Assembly: GCA_027338645.1 (NCBI GenBank)
Contig: DAHWSH010000020.1
Span: forward strand, 1 to 21,252
DNA length: 21,252 nucleotides
DNA from: JAJZIH01 sp021785265
Lineage (GTDB): Bacteria; Pseudomonadota; Gammaproteobacteria; JAKAQQ01
Reading direction: 5' to 3'
The notes beneath the pieces are model-generated. The model saw nothing but the letters and a program-made list of their open reading frames with translations. It did not search any database and was not told the DNA's origin. A program made the translations under genes and the position numbers. Position 1 is the stretch's first letter, and each line of letters begins with the position of its first letter. Positions 8,483 through 16,794 of this stretch are shown one piece after another.

Positions 8483-9784
8483 ATGAACAGTTCCCACCCG
8501 GCTGGATCTAATCTCCTGGCCGATCTCAAGGCACGCCAGTGCATCTTTCAAGCGACTGACGAAAAAGGGATCGCCTCCCTCTTGGCTGCGGGACCGGCGA
8601 GCGTGTATGTCGGTTTTGACCCCACGGCGGACAGCCTCCATCTCGGGCACCTCTTGCCGTTGCTCACGCTGCGGCGTCTTCAACAGGCCGGGCATCGTCC
8701 ACTCGTGGTCTTGGGTGGCGCGACCGGTCTGATCGGGGATCCCAGCGGCAAGCTCAGCGAGCGAGTCATGCAGAGTGTCGAAAACGTCGAGGCTTATACC
8801 CAATCGCTCCATAAACAGCTCGCCTCCTTCCTGGACTTCAGCGACGTGCGGACCGGTGGACGGATTCTCAACAACCGGGAATGGATCGACCCCCTGGATC
8901 TCATCGGTTTTCTGCGCGATGTGGGCAAACACTTCTCGGTCGGGGCAATGCTTGGTAAGGAAACCGTGCGGACCCGGCTAGGCAATGAAAACGCGGGACT
9001 GTCTTACACGGAGTTCAGTTATCTTTTGCTCCAGGCCTACGATTTCGACCATCTGTGCCGGACGGAAGGTTGCCGGCTGCAGATCGGGGGCAGCGACCAG
9101 TGGGGGAACATCACGGCCGGCATCGAACTGATCCGCCGGCGACAGAACCGGGAAGCCTACGGGTGGACGACCCCCCTCGTGACGACGGCAGCAGGGAACA
9201 AACTCGGCAAGACCGAGACCGGAACCATCTGGCTGGATCCAGGGAAGACCTCTCCTTACGCCTTCTACCAGTATCTTCTTCAGGTGGACGACGCGGATGC
9301 CGGGCGTTTTCTACGTTACTTCAGCGAATGCGAACTCGAGGCGATCGAGGCGATCGAGAGGGAACAGGCGCGGGATCCAGGAAGCCGACCGGGCCAGAAA
9401 GCTTTGGCCTGCGAACTCACGACCCGGGTCCATGGAAAAACCGAAACCGGACGCGTGATCCGCGTGAGCGAGACCCTCTTCGGATCGGCCGACCTGATGG
9501 CGCTCGACCTTGAGAGTTTCCGCCTGCTGGAGACGGTAATTCCCGGGACGGTTGTCTCTCGCGAGACTCCACGGTGGGCACTCGAGGATCTTCTGATCGC
9601 AACCGGACTTGTTTCCTCGAAAAGCCGTGCCCGTGAGGAGATCCGGGCCGGTGCAGTTTCGGTCAACCAGAAAAAGGTGGAAGGGATGACGCGCGCGATT
9701 GGGCATGAGGATTTTCTCTGGGAGCGCTATGTGCTCCTGGGAAAGGGGAGGCGGCATCATGCCTGGGTCCGGCTGGGCGACTGA
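8483..9784 (+). CDS. tyrS: Tyrosyl-tRNA synthetase
   Basis: TyrS activates tyrosine with ATP and charges tRNA-Tyr in the cytoplasm. The 433-residue protein has the class I signature HLGH (53-56, in DPTADSLHLGH), the ATP-binding GDPSGK segment, the tyrosine-pocket region SYTEFSYLLLQAYD, IGGSDQWGNI (201-210) and a KMSKS-type loop KLGKT (240-244). A C-terminal S4 RNA-binding domain covers about 366-433. The ATG at 8483 aligns with the usual N-terminus; the open frame extends to a TTG at 8393 but gives about 30 residues of unrelated sequence. The ribosome site is weak (AGG about 13 bases upstream). The end overlaps the next gene by 26 bp. Confidence 0.96.
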   Translation: MNSSHPAGSNLLADLKARQCIFQATDEKGIASLLAAGPASVYVGFDPTADSLHLGHLLPLLTLRRLQQAGHRPLVVLGGATGLIGDPSGKLSERVMQSVENVEAYTQSLHKQLASFLDFSDVRTGGRILNNREWIDPLDLIGFLRDVGKHFSVGAMLGKETVRTRLGNENAGLSYTEFSYLLLQAYDFDHLCRTEGCRLQIGGSDQWGNITAGIELIRRRQNREAYGWTTPLVTTAAGNKLGKTETGTIWLDPGKTSPYAFYQYLLQVDDADAGRFLRYFSECELEAIEAIEREQARDPGSRPGQKALACELTTRVHGKTETGRVIRVSETLFGSADLMALDLESFRLLETVIPGTVVSRETPRWALEDLLIATGLVSSKSRAREEIRAGAVSVNQKKVEGMTRAIGHEDFLWERYVLLGKGRRHHAWVRLGD

Positions 9785-10181
9785 CCGGCTTCCACCGGAG
9801 TTGGCTCGAACGCCCGAACCGCCTTACTATGCGGTCATTTTTTCCTCGATTCTGAGGATCGATGACCCGGCGTACCATTGGATGTCCGAACGCATGGCGG
9901 AGCTGGTTGACCGGCAGCCGGGGTTTCTGGGTTGGGAAAGCGCACGATCCCCCGAGGGACTTGGAATCACGGTTTCCTATTGGGCATCGCTCGAAGCCGT
10001 TGCCCACTGGAAGGAACAGCACGAACACCGGATCGCCCAGAGGCGGGGGCAGGAAGTCTGGTATGCCCGCTACACGATCCGGATCGCCCACGTCGAACGA
10101 GCCGTCGTATTTTCGGCCGGGAGTGAATCCGGCTCAGTTGACTGGCCGGCTATCCGACAGGATCCTCCAGGCGGTCGATGA
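9759..10181 (+). CDS. Antibiotic biosynthesis monooxygenase (ABM) domain protein
   Basis: This 140-residue protein is a single ABM (dimeric alpha/beta-barrel) domain at about 23-115. The family pattern is clear: YYAVIFSS at the start of the fold, QPGFLGWESAR, GITVSYW, then WKEQHEHRIAQRRG and WYARYTIRIAHVER. Members include cofactor-free oxygenases and many small proteins of unknown substrate, so the reaction cannot be assigned. The ATG at 9759 has GGGAGG seven bases upstream and lies inside the end of tyrS in another frame, which suggests translational coupling. The last 32 bp overlap the 3' end of the convergent gene at 10150-10518. The tail after about residue 118 is unlike the family and may only reflect readthrough to the next stop. 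Confidence 0.82.
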   Translation: MPGSGWATDRLPPELARTPEPPYYAVIFSSILRIDDPAYHWMSERMAELVDRQPGFLGWESARSPEGLGITVSYWASLEAVAHWKEQHEHRIAQRRGQEVWYARYTIRIAHVERAVVFSAGSESGSVDWPAIRQDPPGGR

Positions 10182-10518
10182 CCTCTACACAGCCTTCATC
10201 GATCCATCGGCCGATTTCAAGGAGATGAAGGTTGGGGTAGGGAGCCAGGCACTCGCGCGCAGTCCGGTACAGGACCTCGGTCCGCTTCCCGGTGCCGGCC
10301 AGGTAAAGCCGGAGAGGAATTTCGAGAACGGCCCGGGAATCGGCCTGCGCAATCATCGAGATCCAGTCCGGCCGTGAGAGGAAGAACAAGATTCCACTCG
10401 GCTCCGTCGGGCCGGGATGCTCGATTTTGAAGACGGGATCGATCCCGGCCGATTCGAGAACAAGGAGCAGGCGTCGAGCCGTCTCGTCCAGAGGAAACGG
10501 CACGATCCAGCTCTGCAT
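10150..10518 (-). CDS. Hypothetical protein, third gene of the pdh operon
   Basis: I do not firmly recognise this 122-residue protein. It has no signal peptide or membrane segment. The order of elements (an N-terminal helix DETARRLLLVLESAGI, a strand FKIEHPG, a short strand ILFFLSRPDW, then LEIPLRLYL followed by a YRTA segment) faintly resembles DUF302 proteins, in which a leucine-proline strand precedes a Tyr-containing strand; this is a guess. It begins three bases after the aceF stop with no obvious Shine-Dalgarno sequence, so it should be co-transcribed and coupled with aceEF. Its 3' end overlaps the convergent ABM gene by 32 bp. Tight spacing and a consistent open frame make a real gene likely. 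Confidence 0.65.
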   Translation of the reverse strand: MQSWIVPFPLDETARRLLLVLESAGIDPVFKIEHPGPTEPSGILFFLSRPDWISMIAQADSRAVLEIPLRLYLAGTGKRTEVLYRTARECLAPYPNLHLLEIGRWIDEGCVEVIDRLEDPVG

Positions 10519-10521
10519 GTG

Positions 10522-12180
10522 TCAGGCAGGTGGCGGGAGCAGGCCGGCCAGGCTTTCGATTGCCTTGGCCAAGGTGCGAGTAAAGCGCACGGCCAAGGCT
10601 CCGTCGATCACCCGGTGGTCGTAGGAGAACGACAGAGGAAGCAAGAGGCGGGGTACGAATGCCCCCTCCTTCCAGACCGGGCGGATCTCGGACCGGGAAA
10701 TGCCCAGAATGGCGACTTCCGGTGCGTTGATGATGGGCGTGAAGCCCGTTCCGCCGATGCCTCCCAGGCTCGACAGGGAAAAGGTTCCGCCCTGGAAATC
10801 AGTAGCCGCGAGCCGGCCTGCCCGGGCCTTGTCGGCGAGATCGGCGATTTCACGGGTCAGCGTCCAGAGATCTTTCTGGTCGACGTTTCGGACTACCGGC
10901 ACCACGAGTCCCTGTGGAGTGTCGACCGCAAAACCCAGGTGGTAGTATTTCTTGAGGGTGAGGGTCTCGAGGTCGGGATTGAGCGAGGCATTGACCGTCG
11001 GGTGTTCCCGCAGCGCCTGGACCGCGGCTTTCATAAGAAAGGGAAGGAGGGTCAGCTTGATACCGAAACGTCGACCGTCGCCTTCATTGAGGCGCACTCT
11101 CAGGTGGTCGACTTCCGTGATGTCGGCCTGGTCGTGCTGAGTGACATGCGGGATCGACTTCCAGCTGGCCGTGAGCCTGGGGCTTGAAATCTTCTGGATC
11201 CGGGTCAGCGGCTGTTTTTCGACGGGTCCGAAGCGGGAATAGTCATAGACGGGAACCTCGTGGCCTGCGGGGCTTCGGCCGGTCTGGATCGTGTCCCGGA
11301 CAAAATGTTTGACGTCTTCCGGTCGGATCCTGCCGCGGGCACCGCTTCCGGCAACCTGGTCCAGGTTCACGCCGAGCTCACGGGCCAGTTTGCGGGCGAG
11401 GGGTCCGGCGTAGGGATGCAGACGGTCTCCTTGGACCGGAGGCGGGGTAACCCCCGGAAGGTCGGGAATTCGTTCTTGCGCAGGCAGCCGGTCAACGGGT
11501 GCGGATCCGGTGGACGCAGCCTCGGGAGCCGGCGCATTTACAGGGGCCGGGGCTGAAGCGGAGGTCGTCTCGAGGCTCAGGATAGGGGTGCCCTGGGAAA
11601 CCTTGTCACCGGGTTTGACCTTAAGTTCCCGGACGACTCCGCCTTGGGGGGCGGGGACATCCATCGCGGCCTTGTCGGTCTCCAAGGTGATGAGAGAGGC
11701 ACCGGCCGCGATCACGTCGCCGGGCTTCACCAGGACTTCGATCACGTCGACATCGTGAAAGTCACCGAGATCGGGAACGAGTACCTCTTCCACCTGTAGC
11801 CTTTCGGCTGGACGCGGTGCCGGCGGGTGTGGTGGAGCGGGGCGTTCTGGCGTCGTTTCTTTCGGAGGGGGCGGTCGGGACGGTGGGGCGGCTTGCGGTG
11901 CGGGTTCGACAGTCGGGGCTTTTTTCCCTTCCGCTCTTTCCAGGGTGAGGATCGGTGAGCCTTGCGAAACCTTGTCGCCCGATTTGACCTTAAGTTCCCG
12001 GACGACTCCGCCTTGGGGGGCGGGGACATCCATCGCGGCCTTGTCCGTCTCCAGAGTGATGAGGGAGGCACCGGCCGCGATCACGTCGCCCGGTTTCACC
12101 AGGACCTCGATCACGTCGACATCGTGAAAGTCACCGAGATCGGGAACCGTGATCGTTTCGACCGGTTGCGATGGGGTCAT
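10522..12180 (-). CDS. aceF: Pyruvate dehydrogenase E2, dihydrolipoyl acetyltransferase
   Basis: AceF is the core of the pyruvate dehydrogenase complex and passes the acetyl group from lipoate to CoA. This 552-residue form has two N-terminal lipoyl domains with lipoylated lysines K47 and K170 (both ETDKAAMD), joined by Pro/Ala-rich linkers. A peripheral-subunit binding domain (about 254-294, YAGPLARKLARELG) and the catalytic domain follow, with H522 and D526 in DHRVIDG. E. coli AceF has three lipoyl domains; two is common elsewhere. The two domains here are almost identical at protein level and share a 203-bp DNA repeat. The ATG at 12180 follows the aceE stop by one base (TGACATG), which indicates coupling; an upstream start at 12237 lies inside aceE and lacks support. 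No lpd (E3) gene is in the window. Confidence 0.96.
   Translation of the reverse strand: MTPSQPVETITVPDLGDFHDVDVIEVLVKPGDVIAAGASLITLETDKAAMDVPAPQGGVVRELKVKSGDKVSQGSPILTLERAEGKKAPTVEPAPQAAPPSRPPPPKETTPERPAPPHPPAPRPAERLQVEEVLVPDLGDFHDVDVIEVLVKPGDVIAAGASLITLETDKAAMDVPAPQGGVVRELKVKPGDKVSQGTPILSLETTSASAPAPVNAPAPEAASTGSAPVDRLPAQERIPDLPGVTPPPVQGDRLHPYAGPLARKLARELGVNLDQVAGSGARGRIRPEDVKHFVRDTIQTGRSPAGHEVPVYDYSRFGPVEKQPLTRIQKISSPRLTASWKSIPHVTQHDQADITEVDHLRVRLNEGDGRRFGIKLTLLPFLMKAAVQALREHPTVNASLNPDLETLTLKKYYHLGFAVDTPQGLVVPVVRNVDQKDLWTLTREIADLADKARAGRLAATDFQGGTFSLSSLGGIGGTGFTPIINAPEVAILGISRSEIRPVWKEGAFVPRLLLPLSFSYDHRVIDGALAVRFTRTLAKAIESLAGLLPPPA
11576..11778 (-). repeat. Lipoyl-domain direct repeat, copy 2 (second in the protein)
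   Basis: This 203-bp stretch is a direct repeat of 11945-12147, offset by exactly 369 bp (123 codons). A core of 63 bases (11614-11676) is identical to its partner, and only a handful of residues differ in the encoded domain. Confidence 0.93.
11945..12147 (-). repeat. Lipoyl-domain direct repeat, copy 1 (first in the protein)
   Basis: This is the partner of the repeat at 11576-11778. The identical 63-base core lies at 11983-12045. Synonymous positions match as well as coding ones, which suggests recent duplication or gene conversion rather than selection on protein alone. Confidence 0.93.
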
Positions 12181-12181
12181 G

Positions 12182-14884
12182 TCAAGACAGCCAGGGGTCG
12201 ATCCGTTCGGGATCGATGCCCAATTGCTTGAGTGCACCGGTCACAACCCGGGCTTCGATTTGGCCTTCCAGGAAAAGGGCATGGAGAGCGGCGAATGCAA
12301 TCGAGCGGGCATCCACCTCGAAAAACTCGCGGAGCCGGGCACGCGTGTCGCTCCGTCCAAACCCATCGGTTCCGAGCGACACGAAGCGCCGGGAGACGAA
12401 CGGACGAATCTGATCGGCGTACAAGCGGACGTAATCGCTCGCGGCGATCACGGGTCCACTCTGGCCGTTCAGAACACGTTCCAGATGATGGGTCCGAGGC
12501 GGACTGGCCGGGTGCAGGCGATTCCAGCGCTCCGCGGCCTGTCCCTCGCGCCGGAGTTCCGTAAAGCTCGTGGCGCTCCACACGTCGGACGAGACACCGA
12601 ATCCCTCGGCCAAAAGCTCGGCCGCCCGTTCCACCTCGCGCAGAATGGTCCCCGAACCCATGAGCTGGACCGTGGGGGGCGACGGGCGGGATTTGCCTTT
12701 GGCTCCCTTGCCAGCTGCTGCAACCGTGCGAAGGCGATAGAGACCCTTCAGGATCCCATCCGTCACTCCGTCGGGCATCGGTGGATGGGTGTAGTTCTCG
12801 TTCATGGCCGTGAGATAGTAAAAAACATTCTCTTCTTTTTCGAACATGCGTTTCAGGCCATCATGGATGATGACGGCGAGTTCGTAGGCATAAGTCGGGT
12901 CATAAACCCGGCAGTTCGGGATGTTCGAGACCAGAACCGTACTGTGGCCGTCGCAATGCTGGAGGCCTTCCCCCTCGAGCGTGGTCCGACCGGCCGTCCC
13001 GCCGATCAGGAAGCCGCGGGCCCGGATATCACCGGCTGCCCAGGCGAGGTCACCCATGCGCTGGAACCCGAACATCGAGTAGAACAGGAAGAAGGGAATC
13101 ATGGTGATTCCCCGGGTCGAGTAAGCCGTCGCCGCCGCGATCCAGGAGGACATGGATCCCGCCTCCGTGATGCCCTCTTCGAGAATCTGGCCCGTGCGGT
13201 CTTCACGGTAGAACATGAGCTGTCCCGCATCCTGTGGGACATAACGCTGGCCCTCGCTCGCGTAAATGGCCAGCTGGCGAAACAGCCCCTCCATGCCGAA
13301 GGTTCGGGCCTCGTCGGGGACGATGGGCACGATCCGCGGACCGATCTGGGGCTCCCGGGTGAGTGCCGTAAGCATCCGGACCACGGCCATCGTGGTGGAA
13401 TATTCCCGCTCCGTGGAGCCCTCCAGCTGGGTCTTGAAGATCTCGATCGGGGGAATGGTCAGCCGATCCCCAGTGGTCCGGCGGCTCGGCAGGTATCCGC
13501 CGAGTGTGCTCCGGCGCTCGTGAAGATAGCGGAACTCTGGGGAGCCCTCGGGGAAGGTGAGAAAGGGGAGGGCGTCGATCTGCTCATCCTTAACCGGCAG
13601 GTTGAAGCGGTCGCGGAAGGTCCGTAACTCGTCGAGGGCCATCTTTTTCTGCTGGTGGCTCGTGTTCTGGCCCTCACCTGCCCGTCCCATGCCGTAACCT
13701 TTGACCGACTTGGCCAAAATCAGCGTGGGTTGCCCAATATGGTTGACGGCCCGGTCGTAGGCGGCGTAGATCTTGATGGCATCATTCCCGCCACGATTGA
13801 GCTTCCAGATGGCCTCATCGCTCATGTTGGCCACGAGAGCCCTGAGTTCCGGATACTTGCCAAAAAAATGCTCGCGCACATAGGCACCATCCTTCGACTT
13901 GAAGGTCTGGTAATCGCCGTCGAGGCATTCCTCCATCCGTCGGCGCAAGAGCCCACCCGGGTCATGGCTCAGCAGTGGATCCCAGCGGGAACCCCAGATC
14001 ACCTTGATCACGTTCCAGCCGGCACCCCGGAAGATCGCCTCGAGTTCCTGGATGATCTTGCCGTTTCCGCGAACGGGTCCGTCCAGCCGTTGCAGGTTAC
14101 AGTTGACGACAAAGATCAGGTTGTCGAGCTTTTCGCGGACCGCAAGACTGATGCCGGCGAGCGACTCGGGTTCGTCCATCTCCCCGTCGCCCAGCATGCA
14201 CCAGACCTTTTGTGGCGTGGGTGGAACCAGGCCGCGGTGCTCGAGGTAGCGCAGGAAGCGGGCCTGGTAGACCGCCTGGATGGGACCCAGTCCCATGGAG
14301 ACGGTGGGGAACTGCCAGAAATCCCGGAACAGCCACGGGTGGGGATAGGAGGGCAGGCCGGATCGACCGACTTCGCTCCGGAAATTTTCGAGCCGGGCTT
14401 GGTCGATACGACCTTCGAGAAAGGCCCGTGCATAGATTCCAGGGGAGGAATGGCCCTGGATGTAGATGTGATCCGGTCCGTCTGGCGACTCCGGTCCATG
14501 CCAGAAGTGATTGAAGCCGACCTCATAGAGCAGCAGCGAGGAGGCATAGGAGGCGATGTGCCCACCGAGTCCGCTGTGTGCCCGGTTGGCCCGCACCACC
14601 ATGGCCATCGCGTTCCACCGGAGATAAGCCTCGATGCGTTTCTCGAGGGCCCGGTCGCCCGGATACGGCGGCTGTTGCTCGGGCGGGATGGTATTGAGGT
14701 AGGGCGTATTGGTGGACAGTGGTGCAGTGAGGCCGGATCTCCAGGCCTCTTCGATCAATGTCTCGAGCAGTGCCTGGGTGGACTTGAGGCCCGCATGCGC
14801 GATCAGCCCCTTGAGTGCCTCGCTCCATTCGGCACGTTCCTCCGGATCCAGAAGAGTGGGCGTGGGATCGGATGAATCGGTCAT
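12182..14884 (-). CDS. aceE: Pyruvate dehydrogenase E1 component (homodimeric)
   Basis: AceE decarboxylates pyruvate with thiamine diphosphate and acetylates the lipoyl groups of AceF. The 900-residue length fits the homodimeric family (E. coli about 887). The thiamine diphosphate/Mg motif is intact: GDGEMDE (about 232-238) through NCNLQRLDG (about 261-269). Other family landmarks are NTPYLNTIP, HSGLGGHIASYASS and the C-terminal YVRLYADQIRPFV. Two ATG codons lie six bases apart; the inner one at 14884 has AGGA seven bases upstream, whereas for the one at 14890 that site would be too close. It is the first gene of a tight aceE-aceF-unknown operon, probably read from the promoter at 15024-15052, back to back with pyrC. 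Confidence 0.96.
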   Translation of the reverse strand: MTDSSDPTPTLLDPEERAEWSEALKGLIAHAGLKSTQALLETLIEEAWRSGLTAPLSTNTPYLNTIPPEQQPPYPGDRALEKRIEAYLRWNAMAMVVRANRAHSGLGGHIASYASSLLLYEVGFNHFWHGPESPDGPDHIYIQGHSSPGIYARAFLEGRIDQARLENFRSEVGRSGLPSYPHPWLFRDFWQFPTVSMGLGPIQAVYQARFLRYLEHRGLVPPTPQKVWCMLGDGEMDEPESLAGISLAVREKLDNLIFVVNCNLQRLDGPVRGNGKIIQELEAIFRGAGWNVIKVIWGSRWDPLLSHDPGGLLRRRMEECLDGDYQTFKSKDGAYVREHFFGKYPELRALVANMSDEAIWKLNRGGNDAIKIYAAYDRAVNHIGQPTLILAKSVKGYGMGRAGEGQNTSHQQKKMALDELRTFRDRFNLPVKDEQIDALPFLTFPEGSPEFRYLHERRSTLGGYLPSRRTTGDRLTIPPIEIFKTQLEGSTEREYSTTMAVVRMLTALTREPQIGPRIVPIVPDEARTFGMEGLFRQLAIYASEGQRYVPQDAGQLMFYREDRTGQILEEGITEAGSMSSWIAAATAYSTRGITMIPFFLFYSMFGFQRMGDLAWAAGDIRARGFLIGGTAGRTTLEGEGLQHCDGHSTVLVSNIPNCRVYDPTYAYELAVIIHDGLKRMFEKEENVFYYLTAMNENYTHPPMPDGVTDGILKGLYRLRTVAAAGKGAKGKSRPSPPTVQLMGSGTILREVERAAELLAEGFGVSSDVWSATSFTELRREGQAAERWNRLHPASPPRTHHLERVLNGQSGPVIAASDYVRLYADQIRPFVSRRFVSLGTDGFGRSDTRARLREFFEVDARSIAFAALHALFLEGQIEARVVTGALKQLGIDPERIDPWLS

Positions 14885-15022
14885 GGGCATTTCCTACAAG
14901 GGATACTGCAGGGCGGTGATCGGGTGTCGGACCCAGCCGGCTCGCGGCTTCCCGATCCTGTCCAGGCGATGATGATGGACGCCGAGCTGCTTGACTGCGA
15001 TCCCTGACGTACCGACGCGGGA

Positions 15023-15028
15023 TATAAT
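15023..15028 (+). promoter_or_regulatory. Candidate -10 element for pyrC-rnt
   Basis: A consensus TATAAT lies about 58 bases before the pyrC ATG. The hexamer 17 bp upstream (ATCCCT) is poor, so activation or an UP-type element may be needed. It overlaps, by five bases, the -10 of the opposing aceE promoter. Confidence 0.45.
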
Positions 15029-15052
15029 CGCCCATGCCCGGGATCGAGTCAA
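15024..15052 (-). promoter_or_regulatory. Candidate sigma-70 promoter for aceEF
   Basis: On the minus strand TTGACT (15052-15047) and GATTAT (15029-15024) are separated by exactly 17 bp. The start would lie near 15018, giving a leader of about 130 bases before the aceE ATG. No PdhR-like operator was recognised in the leader. Confidence 0.5.
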
Positions 15053-15085
15053 GCTGAACTCGTACCGATCGGGAAGTCGATACCC

Positions 15086-16132
15086 ATGAATCTAGAAATT
15101 CGCGAGCCCGATGACATGCATGTGCACCTGCGGGATGGAGCCATCCTGGCCTTCGTCTTGGGGCATACGGCCGCGCGTTTCAGACGGGCCGTCGTCATGC
15201 CCAACTTGGATCCCCCGCTCGTGACGGTGCCCGCGGTTCTCGCCTACCGCGACCGGATCCGGTCGCTCGCTGCCGGACCAGTGCCTTTCGACCCCTGGAT
15301 GACACTTTATCTTCATGCGGGAACGACTCAGGCTGATATCGCGTCTGCGGCCTGCGAACCGTCCATCGTCGGCGCCAAGCTCTATCCCCAGGGCGTGACG
15401 ACCCAATCGGCGTCCGGTATCCGGGATCCGCTGGCGCTTTTTCCGGTTTATGAAGCGATGGCTGAACGAGATTTGCCGCTGCTCGTGCATGGCGAGGATC
15501 CGGATCCGGCCACAGACCCATTTGACCGGGAGGCCCGCTTCATCGACCGCACGCTGGTCCCTTTGTGCCGGAAGCTCCCCGGCTTGCGGATTGTTTTCGA
15601 GCACATCACGACCGGGCAAGCAGTGGATTTCGTGCGTTCCGAATCCCATCGCATGGCGGCCACGATCACACCCCATCATCTCCTCTATGATCGGCGGGCT
15701 CTGTTCCATGGGGGCATGCATCCACACCTTTTCTGTTGGCCGCTGCTCAAAACGTCGGGTGACCGTGACGCCCTCGTTCGGGCCGCGACGGGCGGGGAGG
15801 CCTGTTTTTTCCTCGGCACCGACAGTGCCCCACACCCCCAAAACCGCAAGGAGTCGGATTGCTGCCCTGCAGGGATCTATTCCGCGCATGCTGCCCTCGA
15901 ACTCTACGCTGAACTTTTCGAGGAGGCGGGTTGTCTCGAGCGACTTCAGGGGTTCACCAGCGAAAATGGGGCCCGTTTCTACCGTCGACCCCTCAATACG
16001 GGACGTCTGATCCTCGAGAAGATTCCATGGCAGGTGCCTGAAAATTATCGGGTTTCATCGGACTATACGCTGATTCCCTTGCGCGCTGGCGAGAGCTTGG
16101 CGTGGTCGGTTGTCGGCCGGAGGACGGCCTAA
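15086..16132 (+). CDS. pyrC: Dihydroorotase, class II
   Basis: PyrC closes N-carbamoyl-aspartate to dihydroorotate in pyrimidine synthesis. The 348 residues match the E. coli-type class II enzyme. Zinc and catalytic residues are visible: H12 and H14 (DMHVHLRDG), the carbamylated lysine K98 (VGAKLYPQG), H135 (LLVHGED), H173 (FEHITTGQA) and D246 (GTDSAPH). The substrate-binding MPNLDPP motif is also present. The start has only a weak ribosome site (GGGAAG about 12 bases upstream). rnt starts two bases after the stop, so the two are likely one transcript, and the pair is divergent from the pdh operon. Confidence 0.96.
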   Translation: MNLEIREPDDMHVHLRDGAILAFVLGHTAARFRRAVVMPNLDPPLVTVPAVLAYRDRIRSLAAGPVPFDPWMTLYLHAGTTQADIASAACEPSIVGAKLYPQGVTTQSASGIRDPLALFPVYEAMAERDLPLLVHGEDPDPATDPFDREARFIDRTLVPLCRKLPGLRIVFEHITTGQAVDFVRSESHRMAATITPHHLLYDRRALFHGGMHPHLFCWPLLKTSGDRDALVRAATGGEACFFLGTDSAPHPQNRKESDCCPAGIYSAHAALELYAELFEEAGCLERLQGFTSENGARFYRRPLNTGRLILEKIPWQVPENYRVSSDYTLIPLRAGESLAWSVVGRRTA

Positions 16133-16134
16133 CC

Positions 16135-16794
16135 ATGCGGACGATGGCCGAACGCTTCCGGGGATTTCTACCCGTCGTGGTCGATCTCGAGACCGGTGGC
16201 TTCGAATGCCGGACGGATGCACTGCTCCAGATCGGCGCGGTGACCCTCACGATCGAATCCACGGGCGATCTGGTTCCGGGAGAGTCACTCTCGCTCGAGG
16301 TTCTGCCTTTCGAGGGGGCGCGTATCCAGCCGGAAGCACTCGCGGTGACCGGCATCGATCCCCATCACCCACTGCGTCCGGCCTTGCCTGAGGGGGAAGC
16401 CTTGATCCGTCTGTTTCGACTGGTTCGCAGGGCGCTCGTGGCTGAGGGCTGTACGCGGGCCATCCTGACCGGGCACAACGCGTTTTTCGACCTCGGTTTC
16501 CTGAATGCCGCCGTCGCCCGCAGCGGGATCAAGCGCAATCCCTTTCATCCGTTCAGTACCTTCGATACCGTGACCCTAGCCGGTGTGCTGACAGGCCAGA
16601 CGGTGCTCGCGAAAGCTGTCCAGTCGTTGGGGCTCGCCTTTGATTCCTCGCATGCGCACCAGGCACATTATGATGCGTTGCTCACGGCCCGCCTGTTCTG
16701 CCAACTGGTCAATCGCTGTGCCGGAATCGTCGTGGAGACGACACCGGCCGGAACGGACGAGGCTCAGGATGCGGAGTGGACCCCTACGCCCTGA
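16135..16794 (+). CDS. rnt: Ribonuclease T
   Basis: RNase T is a DEDDh 3'-5' exonuclease that trims the 3' ends of tRNA and other stable RNAs. This 219-residue protein follows E. coli RNase T closely: RFRGF.PVVVDLETGGF (D17, E19), QPEALA.TGIDP, HNAFFD (D119), KRNPFHPFSTFDT, GQTVL.KA and AHQAHYD (H175, D180). The ATG at 16135 was chosen because GGAGG lies 11 bases upstream; a GTG at 16102 lies within pyrC and an inner ATG at 16144 is possible. The family is largely confined to gammaproteobacteria and relatives, which helps place the organism. The last 31 bp overlap the convergent grxD. Confidence 0.95.
   Translation: MRTMAERFRGFLPVVVDLETGGFECRTDALLQIGAVTLTIESTGDLVPGESLSLEVLPFEGARIQPEALAVTGIDPHHPLRPALPEGEALIRLFRLVRRALVAEGCTRAILTGHNAFFDLGFLNAAVARSGIKRNPFHPFSTFDTVTLAGVLTGQTVLAKAVQSLGLAFDSSHAHQAHYDALLTARLFCQLVNRCAGIVVETTPAGTDEAQDAEWTPTP

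Noticed and set aside
12149..14875. Long plus-strand open frames (492 and 406 codons) opposite aceE
   Set aside because: They mirror the conserved aceE coding frame and show no protein-like motifs.
14991..15028. TTGACT at 14991-14996 as the -35 of pyrC
   Set aside because: The distance to TATAAT is 26 bp, too long for a sigma-70 promoter.
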